Made by a program: the position numbers and the translations under genes
Notes under the pieces: model-generated
Told to the model about the DNA's origin: nothing
The model's database searches: none
What the model saw: only the letters and a program-made list of their open reading frames with translations
Part shown: positions 1 through 11,512 of the stretch, piece after piece
Layout: each line of letters starts with the position of its first letter
Position numbering within the stretch: the stretch's first letter is position 1
Source: Lineolata rhizophorae
Lineage: Eukaryota; Ascomycota; Dothideomycetes; Lineolatales; Lineolataceae
Assembly (NCBI GenBank): GCA_010093515.1
Contig: MU001670.1
Coordinates: 142,699 to 206,698 of the forward strand
Length of the DNA: 64,000 bases
Direction of reading: 5' to 3'

Positions 1-2
1 CA

Positions 3-443
3 CTCGTCGCCAACCGGCACCTGCCCGTACCTCTCCCTCTAAACGCGCCCGCTGCGCCTTCGCCCTCGCCCGCTCGCCGTCGTTTCTCGCTCCCGTCCTC
101 GCCCTCGCCCTCGCCCTCCCCCCTCGTGCCCGCCGCCGCCGCCGCCGCCGCCCCCGTCTCCGCCCCCCCGCCGCATCCGCGCGCGCGCCCGTTCGCGTCC
201 GCGTCCGGCTCGGCCCCCGGCTCCGCGTCCGCGGCGCCGCCCCAGGCGCGGTCCCGCGCCTCGCTGGCGTCCATCATGGGCCCGTCGGACGGCCGGGACG
301 GCGCGCGCGAGGGCCGCGAGAGGGAGGAGCGGCAGCTGGCGCGGAACAGGGCCGGCGGGGACGGGGGCGACGGGGGGGGGATGGCGGCGACGACGGCCAT
401 GGCGGCCGCGGCGGCGATTGCGAGGAGGGCGCTCGTCACGTGA
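3..443 (+). CDS. 3' end of a low-complexity ORF, partial
   Basis: An open frame runs in from the window edge and stops at 441-443. The visible 146 residues are Pro/Ala/Ser-rich, then Arg/Glu-rich (around 290-345) and end in an Ala-rich stretch. I recognise no domain. A T-rich stretch at 870-898 downstream would fit a 3' untranslated region. Very GC-rich DNA keeps several frames open here on both strands, so the reading could be wrong; the minus-strand frames over the same DNA look no better. The start lies outside the window. Confidence 0.35.
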   Translation, partial: LVANRHLPVPLPLNAPAAPSPSPARRRFSLPSSPSPSPSPLVPAAAAAAAPVSAPPPHPRARPFASASGSAPGSASAAPPQARSRASLASIMGPSDGRDGAREGREREERQLARNRAGGDGGDGGGMAATTAMAAAAAIARRALVT

Positions 444-1810
444 AGGACCCGGCCGGCTTGTCTTGTTGCCTTCCTGTTGCCTTTTTTTGTCGTGTGGCTT
501 TTCGCTTCTGCACGGCGCCGCCCGGCCTCGCTCCCCTCCCCCCACCCCTGAGTTGAGATTCCCTCGCGCCAGGCGTCGGCGGCAGACGGGCTGGCTTCGT
601 CCGACGGCCCGCTTCCCGCTCTGCTGCTGCGCTTTTGCCAGGCCGACGTGCCGGTGCGCGCCATGTGGGCGGAGTTGGAAGGGCGCGCGCGGGTCCTGCG
701 AGGTGGGGAGGGGAGGAGCGGGAGGGTGCTGCGGGGGCTGCGGGACAAGGCGCCCGGGTCGTCGGCGGGGCGAGGCGTGCGGGTTGTGATGAGTGTGCGT
801 CTGTGTGTGTGCGTGTAGATTGATTGAAGGGGGTTGGATTGGAGGGTATATTTCTGGTACTGCAAGTTGGTTTTTTTTTTCTTTTTTTTTTTTTTTTTGA
901 AAGGCTGGGAGGCTTGGTTTGGGGTGATGGGAAATAAGCGCTTTTGTGTGCCGCTGCGGTGGGGTCTGGCATTGCGGGGGATACCCGTGCATACGAGGTT
1001 AAGAAGGGAGGGCCTAGGGACTGGCCCGGTGGGTGCGTTCCTCTTCTGCCTTGGACAGTGGAGGGCTTGTGAGGTCGTGCGAGTTGTCGTCCGTTGTGCG
1101 CACGTCCAATCGTGTACGAGGGCTCCGCGCTGTAGGATTGGGAGGAGCACAGTGGATGCGTTGGTTTAGGTTTCCGCTTTGCATAGCTCAGGTTTGAGGA
1201 TTGGAACCGAACACTCGAAGGTGGAAGACGGACAGAGCGTGAGCGGGCGGAATCGGAAGCACCTGGCCGGCACAAGATGTTGGCGCTGCGAGGGTTTGTT
1301 GGTCGGCGATGCTTACCCTTAGGCAGTAGATATAGGTATGCATGCGAGCGACGCTGACATTCGAGTGTCTGCTCGCTCGTCGTGGTTATTTTCTACGATC
1401 ACAAACTAAGCCTCCTGTCGGACAGTTCAAACCATTGCTGCTAATTGACTACCCAATGAAGAGCCGCCAAGATGCGACGCTGGGCCAAGTTACCCGGCAC
1501 AAATCGCCAGGCAAAAGAACAAGGCTCAGCTTTCAGCTGCCGCTTTCGTGTCCGCTGCTTCTCGTCTACCGCATTGCTTCCAACCGCTCAAACCCGGTCT
1601 CATCAGAATGTGTCCGTCTCCCCAGACGCGCCGCGCACGCTTCTATCCACAGCGGCCAGCCCCAGCCGCCTCGGCCACTTCATTTCTGTCTCGGCCACCG
1701 ACTCCATCGACCACGAAAGACAGCCCAGACCGTCCACGCAAGCCCGCAACCATTCGCCCGCCCATACTCCCACCATCCAACGCCACCATATCTCCCCCCC
1801 CTCCCCGGCC
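444..1810. other. Gene-poor interval
   Basis: I see no convincing gene. The interval holds a GT-rich stretch (about 790-820), an interrupted run of T (870-898) and pyrimidine-rich DNA from about 1640 to 1810. Long open frames on both strands read as compositional artefacts of high GC. Confidence 0.5.
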
Positions 1811-3667
1811 CTACCAAAACTCATGCCTCCCCTTCCCCTTCCTCCCCCCGCCAGGAGCAGCAGCGGCGCTAGCACCGCCCCCAAACGTCTTCTCGAACCA
1901 GCTCGTATCCCAATCGCTCGCCGGCCGCGGCTCCCTCCCCGTGAACACCAATTCGTCGTCGCCGTCGTCCTCGTCGCCGTCGTCCTCGTCGCCGTCGTCC
2001 TCGTCCCCGTCCCCGTCTCGCCCCCCCTCCTCGCGCCCACCATCACCAGCCTCGCGAGCCCCGCCGCCACCCCTCCTCCCCGGCCCCCTCGCCGCCGCCT
2101 CCTGCTCCTGCTCCGCCCTCGCCGCTTCTCCCTCCGCAAACGCCCGCCAGGCGCCCACCTCCTCCTCCCCCCCCGCCGGCGCCGCCCCGGCCTCTCGCCC
2201 CGCCGTCTGCAACCCCGCACCCGTCTGCGCAGGAATGCCGCGGCGCGTCGCCTCAGCCTGGCCCCGCACGTCGGCCTCCGATGTCGCCTCCAGGACGCGC
2301 CTGTGCGGCGGGAGGCGCTGGGTCCGAGTCCGGGTCCGGGCGTGCGGCGCCGGGGCCGCCGTCGGGGCTTGCTGCTGCTGCGGGCCGCGGGCGTTCAGGC
2401 CGCGCGTGCGGTCGACCAGCTGCCTCTGCAGGGCGCGGCCGGCGTCGCTGCGGTCGTCTGTCGTCGGCGCGGCGGTGGGGGCGGCGGCGGGGCCGGGAGG
2501 CGTGCGCGTGGAAGCGGGCGCTTCTGCTGGCGCCGTGGCGGCGGCGGCGGAGGGCTTCTGCGCCCGCTGGTCGCGGGCCCGCTCTCCCGCTTGCTCGGCC
2601 CACTCGGCGAGGTCGGGGAGGGTGGGCGGGAAGGCGAGCTCGGGGGCGGGCGGGTTGGCGGTGTCGGGCTCGTAGGCGGGCTGCTTGTCGGGCGCGGGCG
2701 GGCGCCCCGCGGGAGCCTTGGGCCAGGCGGCGGCGGAGGCGGGCTGGGCCGTCCCCTTGTTTTTGCCGCGGTGCCGGCCCTTGCTCTTCTGCGGCTGGTT
2801 CTGCTGCTGCTGTTTGGGGCGCTGCTTCGCCGGCTGCGCGGCCCTCCCGGCCCTCCTCTTGCGCGCGAGGGCCAGCACCCCGTTCAGCTTCTCCAGGTCG
2901 GCCTCGAGGTCCCAGGTGTCGAGCTCGGGCTTCGGCGTCGTCGGCGTCACGCCCAGGCTCCTGCAGAGCCGGTGCACCACGGCCGCCCAGGCCTGCCAGG
3001 TCGGGCTGGTCGTGAAGAGGGCGTACGCCTGGTCGTACGCCTCGGCCGGCACGCCGTCCCATCCATCGTCCACCTCGGGGTCCAGGCCCCGCGTCGTCGC
3101 TGCCGCCCCGCCGCCGTGTCCCCCCCCGCTCTCTTGTTCACCCTCGACGGCCGCCCACATGCCGGCCTCCCAGTATCCGGCGACTAGCCGGCCCGCGAGC
3201 ACGTTGCCGTACTCGACGAGCAGCCGCGTGACGGCGAAGGGGTGCTCGCGCGCGTCCCCCCTCAGGGCCTCCCACCGCGGATTCGCCGCCCCGACTGTCG
3301 TCCACGGCAGCACGGCCGCCGCCGTGGGGCCCTGGTGGTGGAGGGCGTCCAGCCGCTCGTAGCCCGACCCGCCGTGCACCGCCAGCAGCGGCAGGGTCCG
3401 GGTGCGGAAGAGGCGCGCGCCCGAGATGCGGGGCGCGGCGCCTTGGTCCCCCGCCGAGGGCCGGGTCGAAGGGAATTGCGGTGGCGGGCTCCACGCCGAG
3501 AGGGAGGGCGCCAGACCGGGCGCCGGGAGGGCGTCTGCGGGCGGCGAGATGCCCTTGAGGACGCAGAAGGCGCCCCGAGCCGGCTTGATCGGGCACGCAG
3601 CACGGCACGCCGCGCTGCGGCCGAGGTCCCAGATTGGGAAGAGCTCGGCGCTCTGGAAGGAGGACAT
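1811..3667 (-). CDS. Unknown protein, Ala/Pro-rich with acidic repeat
   Basis: An uninterrupted frame of 618 codons from the ATG at 3667; the frame stays open to an ATG at 3820, but the 51 extra residues are Cys/Ser-rich and lie in a repeat-bearing leader. The N-terminal third (roughly residues 1-250) is the most globular, with many Trp and Tyr residues. The middle is Ala/Pro/Gln-rich and probably disordered. Near the C-terminus a GDEDD-type repeat arises from a 15-bp minisatellite at about 1954-2018, followed by a short Trp-containing tail. I see no membrane segment and recognise no family. It is probably real because the N-terminal portion is of mixed composition and the codon pattern is consistent, but internal introns cannot be excluded. 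Function unknown. Confidence 0.6.
   Translation of the reverse strand: MSSFQSAELFPIWDLGRSAACRAACPIKPARGAFCVLKGISPPADALPAPGLAPSLSAWSPPPQFPSTRPSAGDQGAAPRISGARLFRTRTLPLLAVHGGSGYERLDALHHQGPTAAAVLPWTTVGAANPRWEALRGDAREHPFAVTRLLVEYGNVLAGRLVAGYWEAGMWAAVEGEQESGGGHGGGAAATTRGLDPEVDDGWDGVPAEAYDQAYALFTTSPTWQAWAAVVHRLCRSLGVTPTTPKPELDTWDLEADLEKLNGVLALARKRRAGRAAQPAKQRPKQQQQNQPQKSKGRHRGKNKGTAQPASAAAWPKAPAGRPPAPDKQPAYEPDTANPPAPELAFPPTLPDLAEWAEQAGERARDQRAQKPSAAAATAPAEAPASTRTPPGPAAAPTAAPTTDDRSDAGRALQRQLVDRTRGLNARGPQQQQAPTAAPAPHARTRTRTQRLPPHRRVLEATSEADVRGQAEATRRGIPAQTGAGLQTAGREAGAAPAGGEEEVGAWRAFAEGEAARAEQEQEAAARGPGRRGGGGAREAGDGGREEGGRDGDGDEDDGDEDDGDEDDGDDELVFTGREPRPASDWDTSWFEKTFGGGASAAAAPGGGRKGKGRHEFW
1954..2018. 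repeat. 15-bp coding minisatellite
   Basis: About four tandem copies of a gtcgccgtcgtcctc-type unit. On the minus strand it encodes the repeated acidic Asp/Glu/Gly tract of the unknown protein. The unit length is a multiple of three, so copy changes keep the frame. Confidence 0.75.
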
Positions 3668-6600
3668 CGCCGCTGGCCTGTTTGCTGGATTAGAGTAAGG
3701 TCTGAGGGCCGTGTGGCGCTTGTGAACGGTCGCAAGTGAAAGAGATGGCCCAACGCGGAGCCCGAAAGAGCAAGAGAAGCACTGCAAGTGTTTGGCGGCG
3801 AAAGAGCTGAAGAGGTGCACCTAGAATCAACACGAGGAGAGGAGCAAGCGCCGTAGGCGCTATGGCCCGAGTAGTAGAGTTGGATGGGCAACCACAGAGC
3901 CAGAGAGGCCTAGAAAGAGACGAGTAAAGTTGGGTAAGTGTTGCAAGTGCAGTAGCTCAGGTGCCAGCGGTGGTTGGATAGCAAAAGAGCTAGATAGACT
4001 CGGGAAGAGCAAGAAGAGCTGAGCAAGTGCTGTAGATGCTACGTCTCAAGCGGTAGAGGTGGTTTGATAAAAGTCTTGGACTGATGTGTTGAGAAGTCGG
4101 CGCACGAAGAAGAAAGGAAGAAAAGAGAAAGAAGTGCAAGGTTGGGCCGATATTTATTTGGCCAGCGGGAGGCATTTGTGTGTGGGGGCGCCGCCGAGCG
4201 GAGCTAGGGCCATGACTTGAACTCACGATGTAATGATGACTGGTGCGGCGGCGCACCAGGCCACGGCGGCAGTGGTGGGGTATGAACGCGCGGGGACAGA
4301 GACTGGGAGTTTCTCCCTAATTTAGCCAGACACCGGGCGACTAGGCATCGGCAGGTCCTATTATTATGGACCTTGGGCGCTCTTGAAAGTCCATTGATGC
4401 TGGACTGAATGGTGTCGCTGGAGCACGGGGGGGTGGTGAGGTTAGAAAGGAAAGGAGTCGCGCAGGGCTCGGCGGCGGGGAGGGAATACTTATACCTTTA
4501 GCAGCGAAGATTTGCCATTTGATCCGAGGGTCCAACGTCACGCTTTAGAAGCGAAGATTTCACTAGGCAATAGTACCACACCTTTAGTTTAGGCATTTTC
4601 TGATCTAATCCGGGAGAGAAGCGACGCTATAGACCCCAGTGAAGTCGGACCGAATCTAACGTAACTAAACGGAAATGTGAATGAGGAAAATAGCAATGAG
4701 ATGTTAGAGCCTGAGCCCCTTTGTTATGGCAAGGTTAAAAAGACCGGTCACATCAACTGTTGATCTAAAATGTTTCAACATGAACTCAAAGAGCAGGAAC
4801 TATCTGTTGGAGATAACCACGCCCATCAGAATAGATATGATCAATAGGCACGGAGCTATACATTCTGCGCACTTAGCCAAATCAAAGCACACCTACCTGT
4901 TCTGAAATACTTCACCAGGCGTGAAGAAGGGAAATGCCCATTATTGGTCCAGAAGGCCGTCACGCAGCCTAAAAGCCATCTGTTGAACATAGCCCTACTC
5001 ACAGGACCAGTGATGGGAATAATAGAATCATATTCGATGGCGTACTCCAACTAGTGAACCGGCTTGGCCTAACTGACATCGTATTAGCGAATTCCTGCAA
5101 TGACTAAAGGGGCATCCAGTTCAGTCTTATCGTATTCTGAGCCTAGGCGGCAATCCATCCTAGCCACTTACCAAAAGAGAGGGGAGAAATCGCTTGCGAG
5201 CGCTTTCTTCACGCTAAAGCTCAGGCAGGCATAAACTGAACCACAATTAGCAGGGTCACGACTAGACGGTATCTCTAGCTTAGGGACATTCATGAATGGG
5301 GTTTCAAGGGAAGACGCGGATGGGAGGGACCTTGCTGATTATCAAACAAACTTTCACCAACCTTAAAGCCGCCTAGTCGTTTCGCTCACATATCCACAAT
5401 CCCAAGACACGCGCTTCTCAAACCTCGCCTAACAGCGACACATCAACCAATACAGTCATGGGGGAAAATATGGTGAAAAGTAGAAGAACCTGGTTATTGT
5501 ATTGAACTAAACCAACAGGAGTCCTGCCACGGGCACGTCACCTCGTGCAAAACGTTTGTCTCGATAGCAGCTGGCTCAGCCCCGTTCTTCTCTTCTCAAA
5601 GGGGGTTGGGTTGTGGTGAATTTCCGGAGAGTTAAAGTCCGCGAAAGAAGAAAGCGCCCGAAGGAGCCTCGCAGACAGGAAAATGCGCTACATACAAGAC
5701 GGGGCATCTTTACCGTGCAGGTTAACACGGGAGGGGCGTGTGATGGAGGGCAAGAGGGGAAAAGTGAAAAAGGAAAGGGGAATGAAGTGAAGTCTTTCGT
5801 CTTAAAAGCCGCCCGTGGGGTGAAAGAACATAGTGGGGGGGTGTTTGGTAACAAATGTATGGGGGCTAAAGGAAACAAATCATTAATCCAGCCAACCATG
5901 CAACAAGACGGTGCGATGAACGAGAACAACCGCGCGTCTCCGCAACGGCTTCCGCTCTACATGCAAACAGGGAATACGGTTGGCGGAAAAAGAACGGTGA
6001 ATGAAAGCCTTTTGCAAACGCCGGAACCTCCCCCCTCCCTTTTAGGACTGAATTAGGAAACCAGCGCATGCTGGTGGGTGGACATCGTCAGGCCACATTC
6101 ATAGCAGCCACTTGTTGAACAAGCAAAAGTGTTACGGGACCGGAGCCCCTAAGGTGCAGGAGTTCAGTAAGGAACTTGTGTGCTCGAAGAAAGGGTATTT
6201 CGTGCTCGACCGGGATGTAGGCATTTCTGCCCCGACGCGCGGATGGGGAATAAACTTGTGTTGCCGTGGGTCATCGTGAATTCCGTGCAAGTTGTGTAGG
6301 AGAGGTGCTAGGTGTCGTGATGCCGGGGATTAGGGTGTATTTTTACAGTAATTTTTTTGTTCTTTTTTGTCTTTTATGATTCGGTGATGCGGGAGTTCTA
6401 TGCATTTGTTGGTGGAGCGGTGCGATGCGGATGGGGAGGATCGTGGGTGCCGAGTTGGTGTCGGTGGGATCGTGCTCGGGAGGCGGGGAGACGGGGAAGT
6501 CGACGGCGAGTGGTAATACAGGTGTCGGTAGGATGCCCTTGCAATGGTAGAGGTCCGTGTCGCCTTAGAGGCTGATGGCGGGGATGAGCTGTCGAGTCAG

Positions 6601-7324
6601 GGTTGGCGATTACCAGGAAAAGCCCTGACACGCCATTACAACTCAGGACACCGACATCTGACATCAGGGCGCGCACCAGAATGCTCCCTCATGCTCAGAA
6701 AGGCAGAAAGAGCAGCCGTGGAACATCAACCCAATCAAGCTTGCCAAGGGACTTGCAGGCAAAGTCGTCGTCCAACAACTTGAGCGTATTCTCTAGACAA
6801 CGCACCCCGAAGTCAATCGGGGCATATGGTTGGCAGAAAGTAGCCCATGGGCTCTCTACGACATCTGTACTCCCGTGCCGCCGGCTGCAAATTAAAACAG
6901 GAAACAATTAGCTGCTGTTTGGTTGTCGACTCCGGTCAGGTAGCGCAGCACTCCGGAATTTTGGAGCCTCCGGTTGAAGTTCGGCCGGAGGGCCCGGAAA
7001 ATGTAGTTGCTGTAAGTGCGCCTTCCTCGATCTGTCGACAAAGGCGATCCAAAATTGAAGACGGTCGCAGTTTACAAAAATTGAGGAAACAAGTGATCCG
7101 CATAGCCAGCAAAAGATAGACCGCGCAAGTGTTGTTGTACAGGCGGTATTACAGGTGAGGTAGACTAGTCAAGGCCGTGCTTCCGAAAAATGTTGGATTT
7201 TGCGGAAGCCAAGAGCGACTCAGGTTCCACTTGCGCTGATTTAGTCCGGAAGGGCCCAGGTGCCTTCGAGCTCGCATATGATTTCCCAAGTGACTGGATT
7301 GCTGCCGATGAGGATCACCGCTTC
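3668..7324. other. Gene-poor interval of 3.7 kb
   Basis: Apart from the degenerate repeats near its left end I find no supported gene. The sequence from about 4550 to 5600 is AT-richer than the flanks. Short frames such as 5613-6056 (+) have no recognisable family features. T-rich stretches near 6340-6375 could belong to transcript ends. Nothing else is evident. Confidence 0.5.
3841..4070. repeat. Degenerate direct repeats upstream of the 618-residue gene
   Basis: Three imperfect copies, about 85-95 bp apart (starting near 3841, 3943 and 4022), share the pattern gcaagtgc-gtag-tgct followed by a GGTGGTT-like end. They lie 170-400 bp upstream of the chosen start codon, so they would be in the promoter or 5' leader. 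Identity is modest and was judged by eye. Confidence 0.4.
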
Positions 7325-10300
7325 TCAAGTGAATGGCCGGATGTAGGGCTGGCCGTTGAAGACGAACGAGTTCTGCACTCGGTAGAAAAAAGCTTGGTTG
7401 TAATGCTCACCTAGCTGGCGCTTAATTTGCTCGCGAGCCCAACGGGCCGTGTCCTGGGTGCGCTGTGTGAAATCACGATTCGCGCGCACCTCTTTGGCGA
7501 ACGCCGATACCCAATCCTCGCGGTAGTAACGCGAGATCTGGCCGTTGGGGAAAGCTTCGGCCAAGTCACCAAGGACACCCATCGAGGACCTCAAGAGCGC
7601 CTCCGAGCGGTTCGGGTCGGAGTAGACGACGTTCAACAGCTGGAAGATGGCCGGGACGTATTCGGCCAGGTTTTGTTCTTTTTGTTTCGTTAGCGCATTT
7701 ACTGTACTCCGAAAGATGTGGTGTATGTTTTTTTTCTTTTTTTTAGGGTGTGCATAAACTCACGTTTTCCACTGGTCATCATGGCAACAATGGCACCATC
7801 CCAAGCATCCATAACAGCCTCTCTCAGACTCGTCACATAGTCCGCCATCTCATAGTTCGTCTCAGGAGTAATGCTAACTTGGCTCGCCTGGTTGAGCACA
7901 CTCGCAACAACGGACAAGTACGGCTCGAAATGACCATTAATAGCGTGCGCAATATCGCCAAAGGTCTGTAGAATAGCAGGTTTGAACTGGTTGCCAAGCT
8001 GGGTGCTACGGAGGTCGTTGAGCAGGTAGTTCATCAGAGCATCGCAATAAGGCTGAAGCTTCTCGTTGAGAGCACGTGCTAAGTCGCTCACGAGGCCAAT
8101 TGCCATGGAACACAACGACGGCTCGTTCTGGTTGGCAAGGGCGTTGTAAAGGTAGGGCACGAAAGCTTCCATGTACTTCTCAAAGTCTGCTTCGAGGGCA
8201 CTAGCGAGCGCACCAACAGCGCCCAGAACTGTATCGGGAACAGTGGAGCCAGCGCCGGAAGTGTTGAGCAGCTGGAGGTAAATCTGCATGATGCGGTCGC
8301 CGAGCGGCCTGATCTCCGCCTCCAGGCGCTGAATGATGGCCATAACCACCGTAGTGAGACTGGTCTTCATCTCCTCGAGCGCGAGCTTGTCCTCGACGCT
8401 AACGACCTGCTGGCTCATGGGGATGGTCTTTTCGAGACGCTCGAGGATCACTTCGGAGAGTTTGGCAACCAACGGGATACTATCGTTGGCAGCATTGGTA
8501 ACAAACGAGTTCAATACCTCGTAGGCGGCCGTGCGAAGCTGGGTATCCGCATCGGGGCGCTCGGTAACCTGAAGCAAGGCCGAAATGCTAGCCTCAAAGT
8601 GTTGGGACAGATGGTTGGTCTGGCACCCGGGCTCACCACAGAAGCGATCCGCCAGGTTCATGAGAGCCCAACAGCACGAGGAAGCCATCTTGGGATGACT
8701 AGACAAGCCGTTGAATAAGGCCGAGATGAGCGGATGGAAGTGGACTTGAGGGTCGATCGCATCCGAGCAAGCCTCACAGATGCGGCCCAACGCGTAAGCG
8801 GCCGAATCCTTGACCTGAACGACCTGGTCATCCATCATACCAATCAACACTGCCAACGCCTGCTTGACCAAGGGCTCGAGCAGCTTCTCGTCAGGGCCCT
8901 CCACAATCGCGCCGAAGGCAGAAACAGCGGCATCTCGGTAGTGCCAATCTTCGGCGCGGAGGTACTTCTCAACGAAGGTAAGGACGGTTGCGACGATTTG
9001 ACTGCCGACGGTCTGAGACCATAGGGTCAAGCATTGGTAGGCGGCGCGAGAGACATTGTACTCGTCGTCAGCATCGTCTTCATCCTGCTTAGCGAGCAGT
9101 TCGAGAAGGACGGGGACGACCTCCTGGGTCGCCACGCGAGCAAAGTTGAAGTATTCGCGTAGCTCGGTTGACCCTTCGGCCGTAGCCTGCTGGTTGTCGT
9201 CCTCGATCGATATCTCCTCCTCGCAGACGGTGCACCAAAACTCAATCGCAAGCTTGGCAACATCCTCTTCGTCGCTCTTCATGCCCTGGATGGTAAGGCC
9301 AAAGAGCGCCTTCTCCATATAGAAACGCATCTTGTCATAGTAGAGACCCATGATGCGGTTCAGGCAGCCATAAGCGCCCTGCTGTATCCGAGGGTCCTCT
9401 GCCTGGGTGGCCTCGCAGATGACCTGCATGATGTAGTTGCGCTCGCCCTCGTTTTCAAAGTTGGTGCGCACGAACTCGAGCGAGTCCGACAGCGCCGTAA
9501 CGGCCGCGACGCGGACATCATCGTCCGGCTCCTCCTTGCGCGCGCCCTGGACGACCGCCGTGAGGATGGCATTCGAGTGCGCCGCCAGGGACTCGCGCAG
9601 CTCGTTGTCATCCGACTCGCAAATGTAACCGATGGCGACGAGCGAAGACTGCTTCTGGTGCAAGGCGCCTTCGCTAACGTTGCGAACCAGCGTGGGCATC
9701 AGCTCTGGCCACGAGTCCAGAGGGATCTCGATAGAGCCAATGGCGGCAATAAGCTGGGCAGCGGTGCTGCCGGCGCGGTGATCCGAAGACGACAGGGTCT
9801 GCAGCGCGAGGTCCTTGACCGTGTTCTTAACCTGCTGGTCCAGCTGCAGCCAACGCTGCTGAAGCTCGCGCAGGCGGGCGAATTCGCGACCGGAGAAGGA
9901 GTTCTTGAGAGCAAGACCCGCAGCAGTGCGCACCGCGGCATCGTTGGATTCGTCTGCGAGTTCTTGGGCAAGGGTAACAAGGTAACCGGCCTAGATAGGA
10001 ACGACATTCATTCTCAGCATCTATGTCTACGCCGTTGTACGACGCAGCCGGCGTATGACTAGCCCGGGGGAGTTGCTTCCGCTGGCCGCGTCCAAAATCT
10101 TGGCCAAGCCACACAGGGTCCAAAATCAAACTGGGAGGCGGATGCGACACTTACGTAGTCAGCCTCAGCAGCTTGGCTGAGCTGGGTTTCGGCGTTGGAA
10201 CGGACGGCCCCATCTGCAAAACAGCCACGCGGGCAAAAATAAGCAACGTGACTGTGTGGTATGGCGAGGCGCGGAGCCCCATGGGGGACAGGATCCTCAG

Positions 10301-10365
10301 AAGCTGATGTGAGCGGGTGACGTACCTATAGCGAGGGTGCCCTGGAGCACCTGCTTGACGTCCAT
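7325..10365 (-). CDS. KAP95: Importin subunit beta-1 (karyopherin beta 1, Kap95)
   Basis: Nuclear import receptor: it carries NLS cargo, usually through importin alpha, across the nuclear pore and releases it on Ran-GTP. Exons on the minus strand: 10326-10365, 10155-10213, 7764-9990 and 7325-7677; frames join exactly, giving 892 residues, close to the family's usual 860-880. HEAT repeats fill the whole length; family-typical stretches include LIAAIGSIEIP, EFWCTVCEEE and GRICEACSDA. The first intron follows codon 13, a common place in fungi. The C-terminal end is uncertain: a good donor (GTGAGC) at 7405-7410, just after the conserved TARWAREQ segment, suggests an alternative last exon; read straight through, the protein ends about 29 residues later. 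Leader DNA upstream of 10365 is purine-rich on the plus strand. Confidence 0.93.
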
Positions 10366-11512
10366 GATGGGCCGCGAGCTCTCAGACGTCGAGGTAGGCA
10401 GAGACAAAAGAGAAAAAAAGAAAGAGGTCTGTGAAGGGAGCGTGCGTTGATGTGCCGGTCGCGGGCGGAGAGAGAGACAGTGGCGGCAGACGGAGAAGAG
10501 GGATGTCGCAGTCTTAGGAGGCCAGTAGTGCGCGAAACCCGCAGAACAACAGCGGTTGGGAGACGCAACAAAAGCGAGGGTGCGCCAAAACAACACGTGA
10601 AAGGCTGCGGCAGGCGGCGGGTGGGCTTCAGCACGCGCGACGCGCCTCGCAGACTAGGTTTGTGCTGCGGCGTGATTTTACAGTCGAGCTGCGCTCTGGC
10701 AAAGGCCGAAGGTGTAGAAAGTGAGTCTTGGACAAGGAGCCAGAGGGCAGGTGGAAGGCTGCAGCAGCAGAGAATGGCGGTGGATGAGCGTGCGCTTGTG
10801 CTGCCGCAGCGGAAGTATTGGAAAGTTGGTGGACGGGTGGTGTGTGGGGTGTGCGCCAGGCAGGGCGTCGTCGTTGTTGTGCGCAGCAAATGGCAGCACG
10901 GCAGGCTTGGGCCAGGCCGCCAGCGCCTTCTCTGGTTGGCCGGCTGCCGGGGGGGTTCCTGCCCTGAGCCCTGGAGGCCCGTCGCTGCCTCTTCTTGTCT
11001 CCCGCGACTACCCACCCGGCGGCAAGCCCGGACGTGCCTCCCCTGCTGGATTTCGCTCACTGAGCACGGCTGCGCCTAGCGGACTATCATGTACGCTGAC
11101 TGAGCCAGTTGTTGCTTCTTCATCTGGCAAAAAGCAAACACAAAATTAACACCACCACTCGCACCTCTCGTATGGATGCGGCTCGGGCTCAGAGACCAGT
11201 GCAGTGACGACATAGCAGGCAGGTACCTAAGTACCTAACCTGGTGCCCAAGAGCCAATCTACCTACGTAGTATGTACCTGGCTAGGCAACGGCAGCCTAC
11301 CTAAACGCCAACCCCACGACTTCAGCAGGCAGCTGCGAAGTTCCCTCTTACCCAATGCATGGCGAACAACAAACACGGAGCCGCGCATTACTGTGGTAGG
11401 AAACTAGCGCTCCTCACCCTTTAGGAACGGGTATACATGCCATGTACAGAAGGAAAACAGCCTCGTCCTTTGCGGCGCCTCTCCTCCACACCCAGCGAGG
11501 CAAGCCGTCAAC
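10366..11512. other. Importin promoter and 3' flank of the PP2C gene
   Basis: No gene is seen. From 10366 to about 10640 the plus strand is purine-rich, as expected for a pyrimidine-rich leader of the minus-strand importin gene. Around 11218-11305 several TACCTA/TAGGTA-type words and a CTACGTAG palindrome occur, a motif family also seen in other intergenic parts of this window. Confidence 0.5.

Noticed and set aside
39-1275. Long minus-strand frames over the left edge
   Set aside because: Their translations are Arg/Pro/Gly runs produced by extreme GC content, with no domain, and one includes Lys runs from the T-rich stretch.
1472-3187. Long plus-strand frames over the 618-residue gene
   Set aside because: They mirror the minus-strand gene in other frames, with Arg/Leu/Pro-biased translation and no globular segment.
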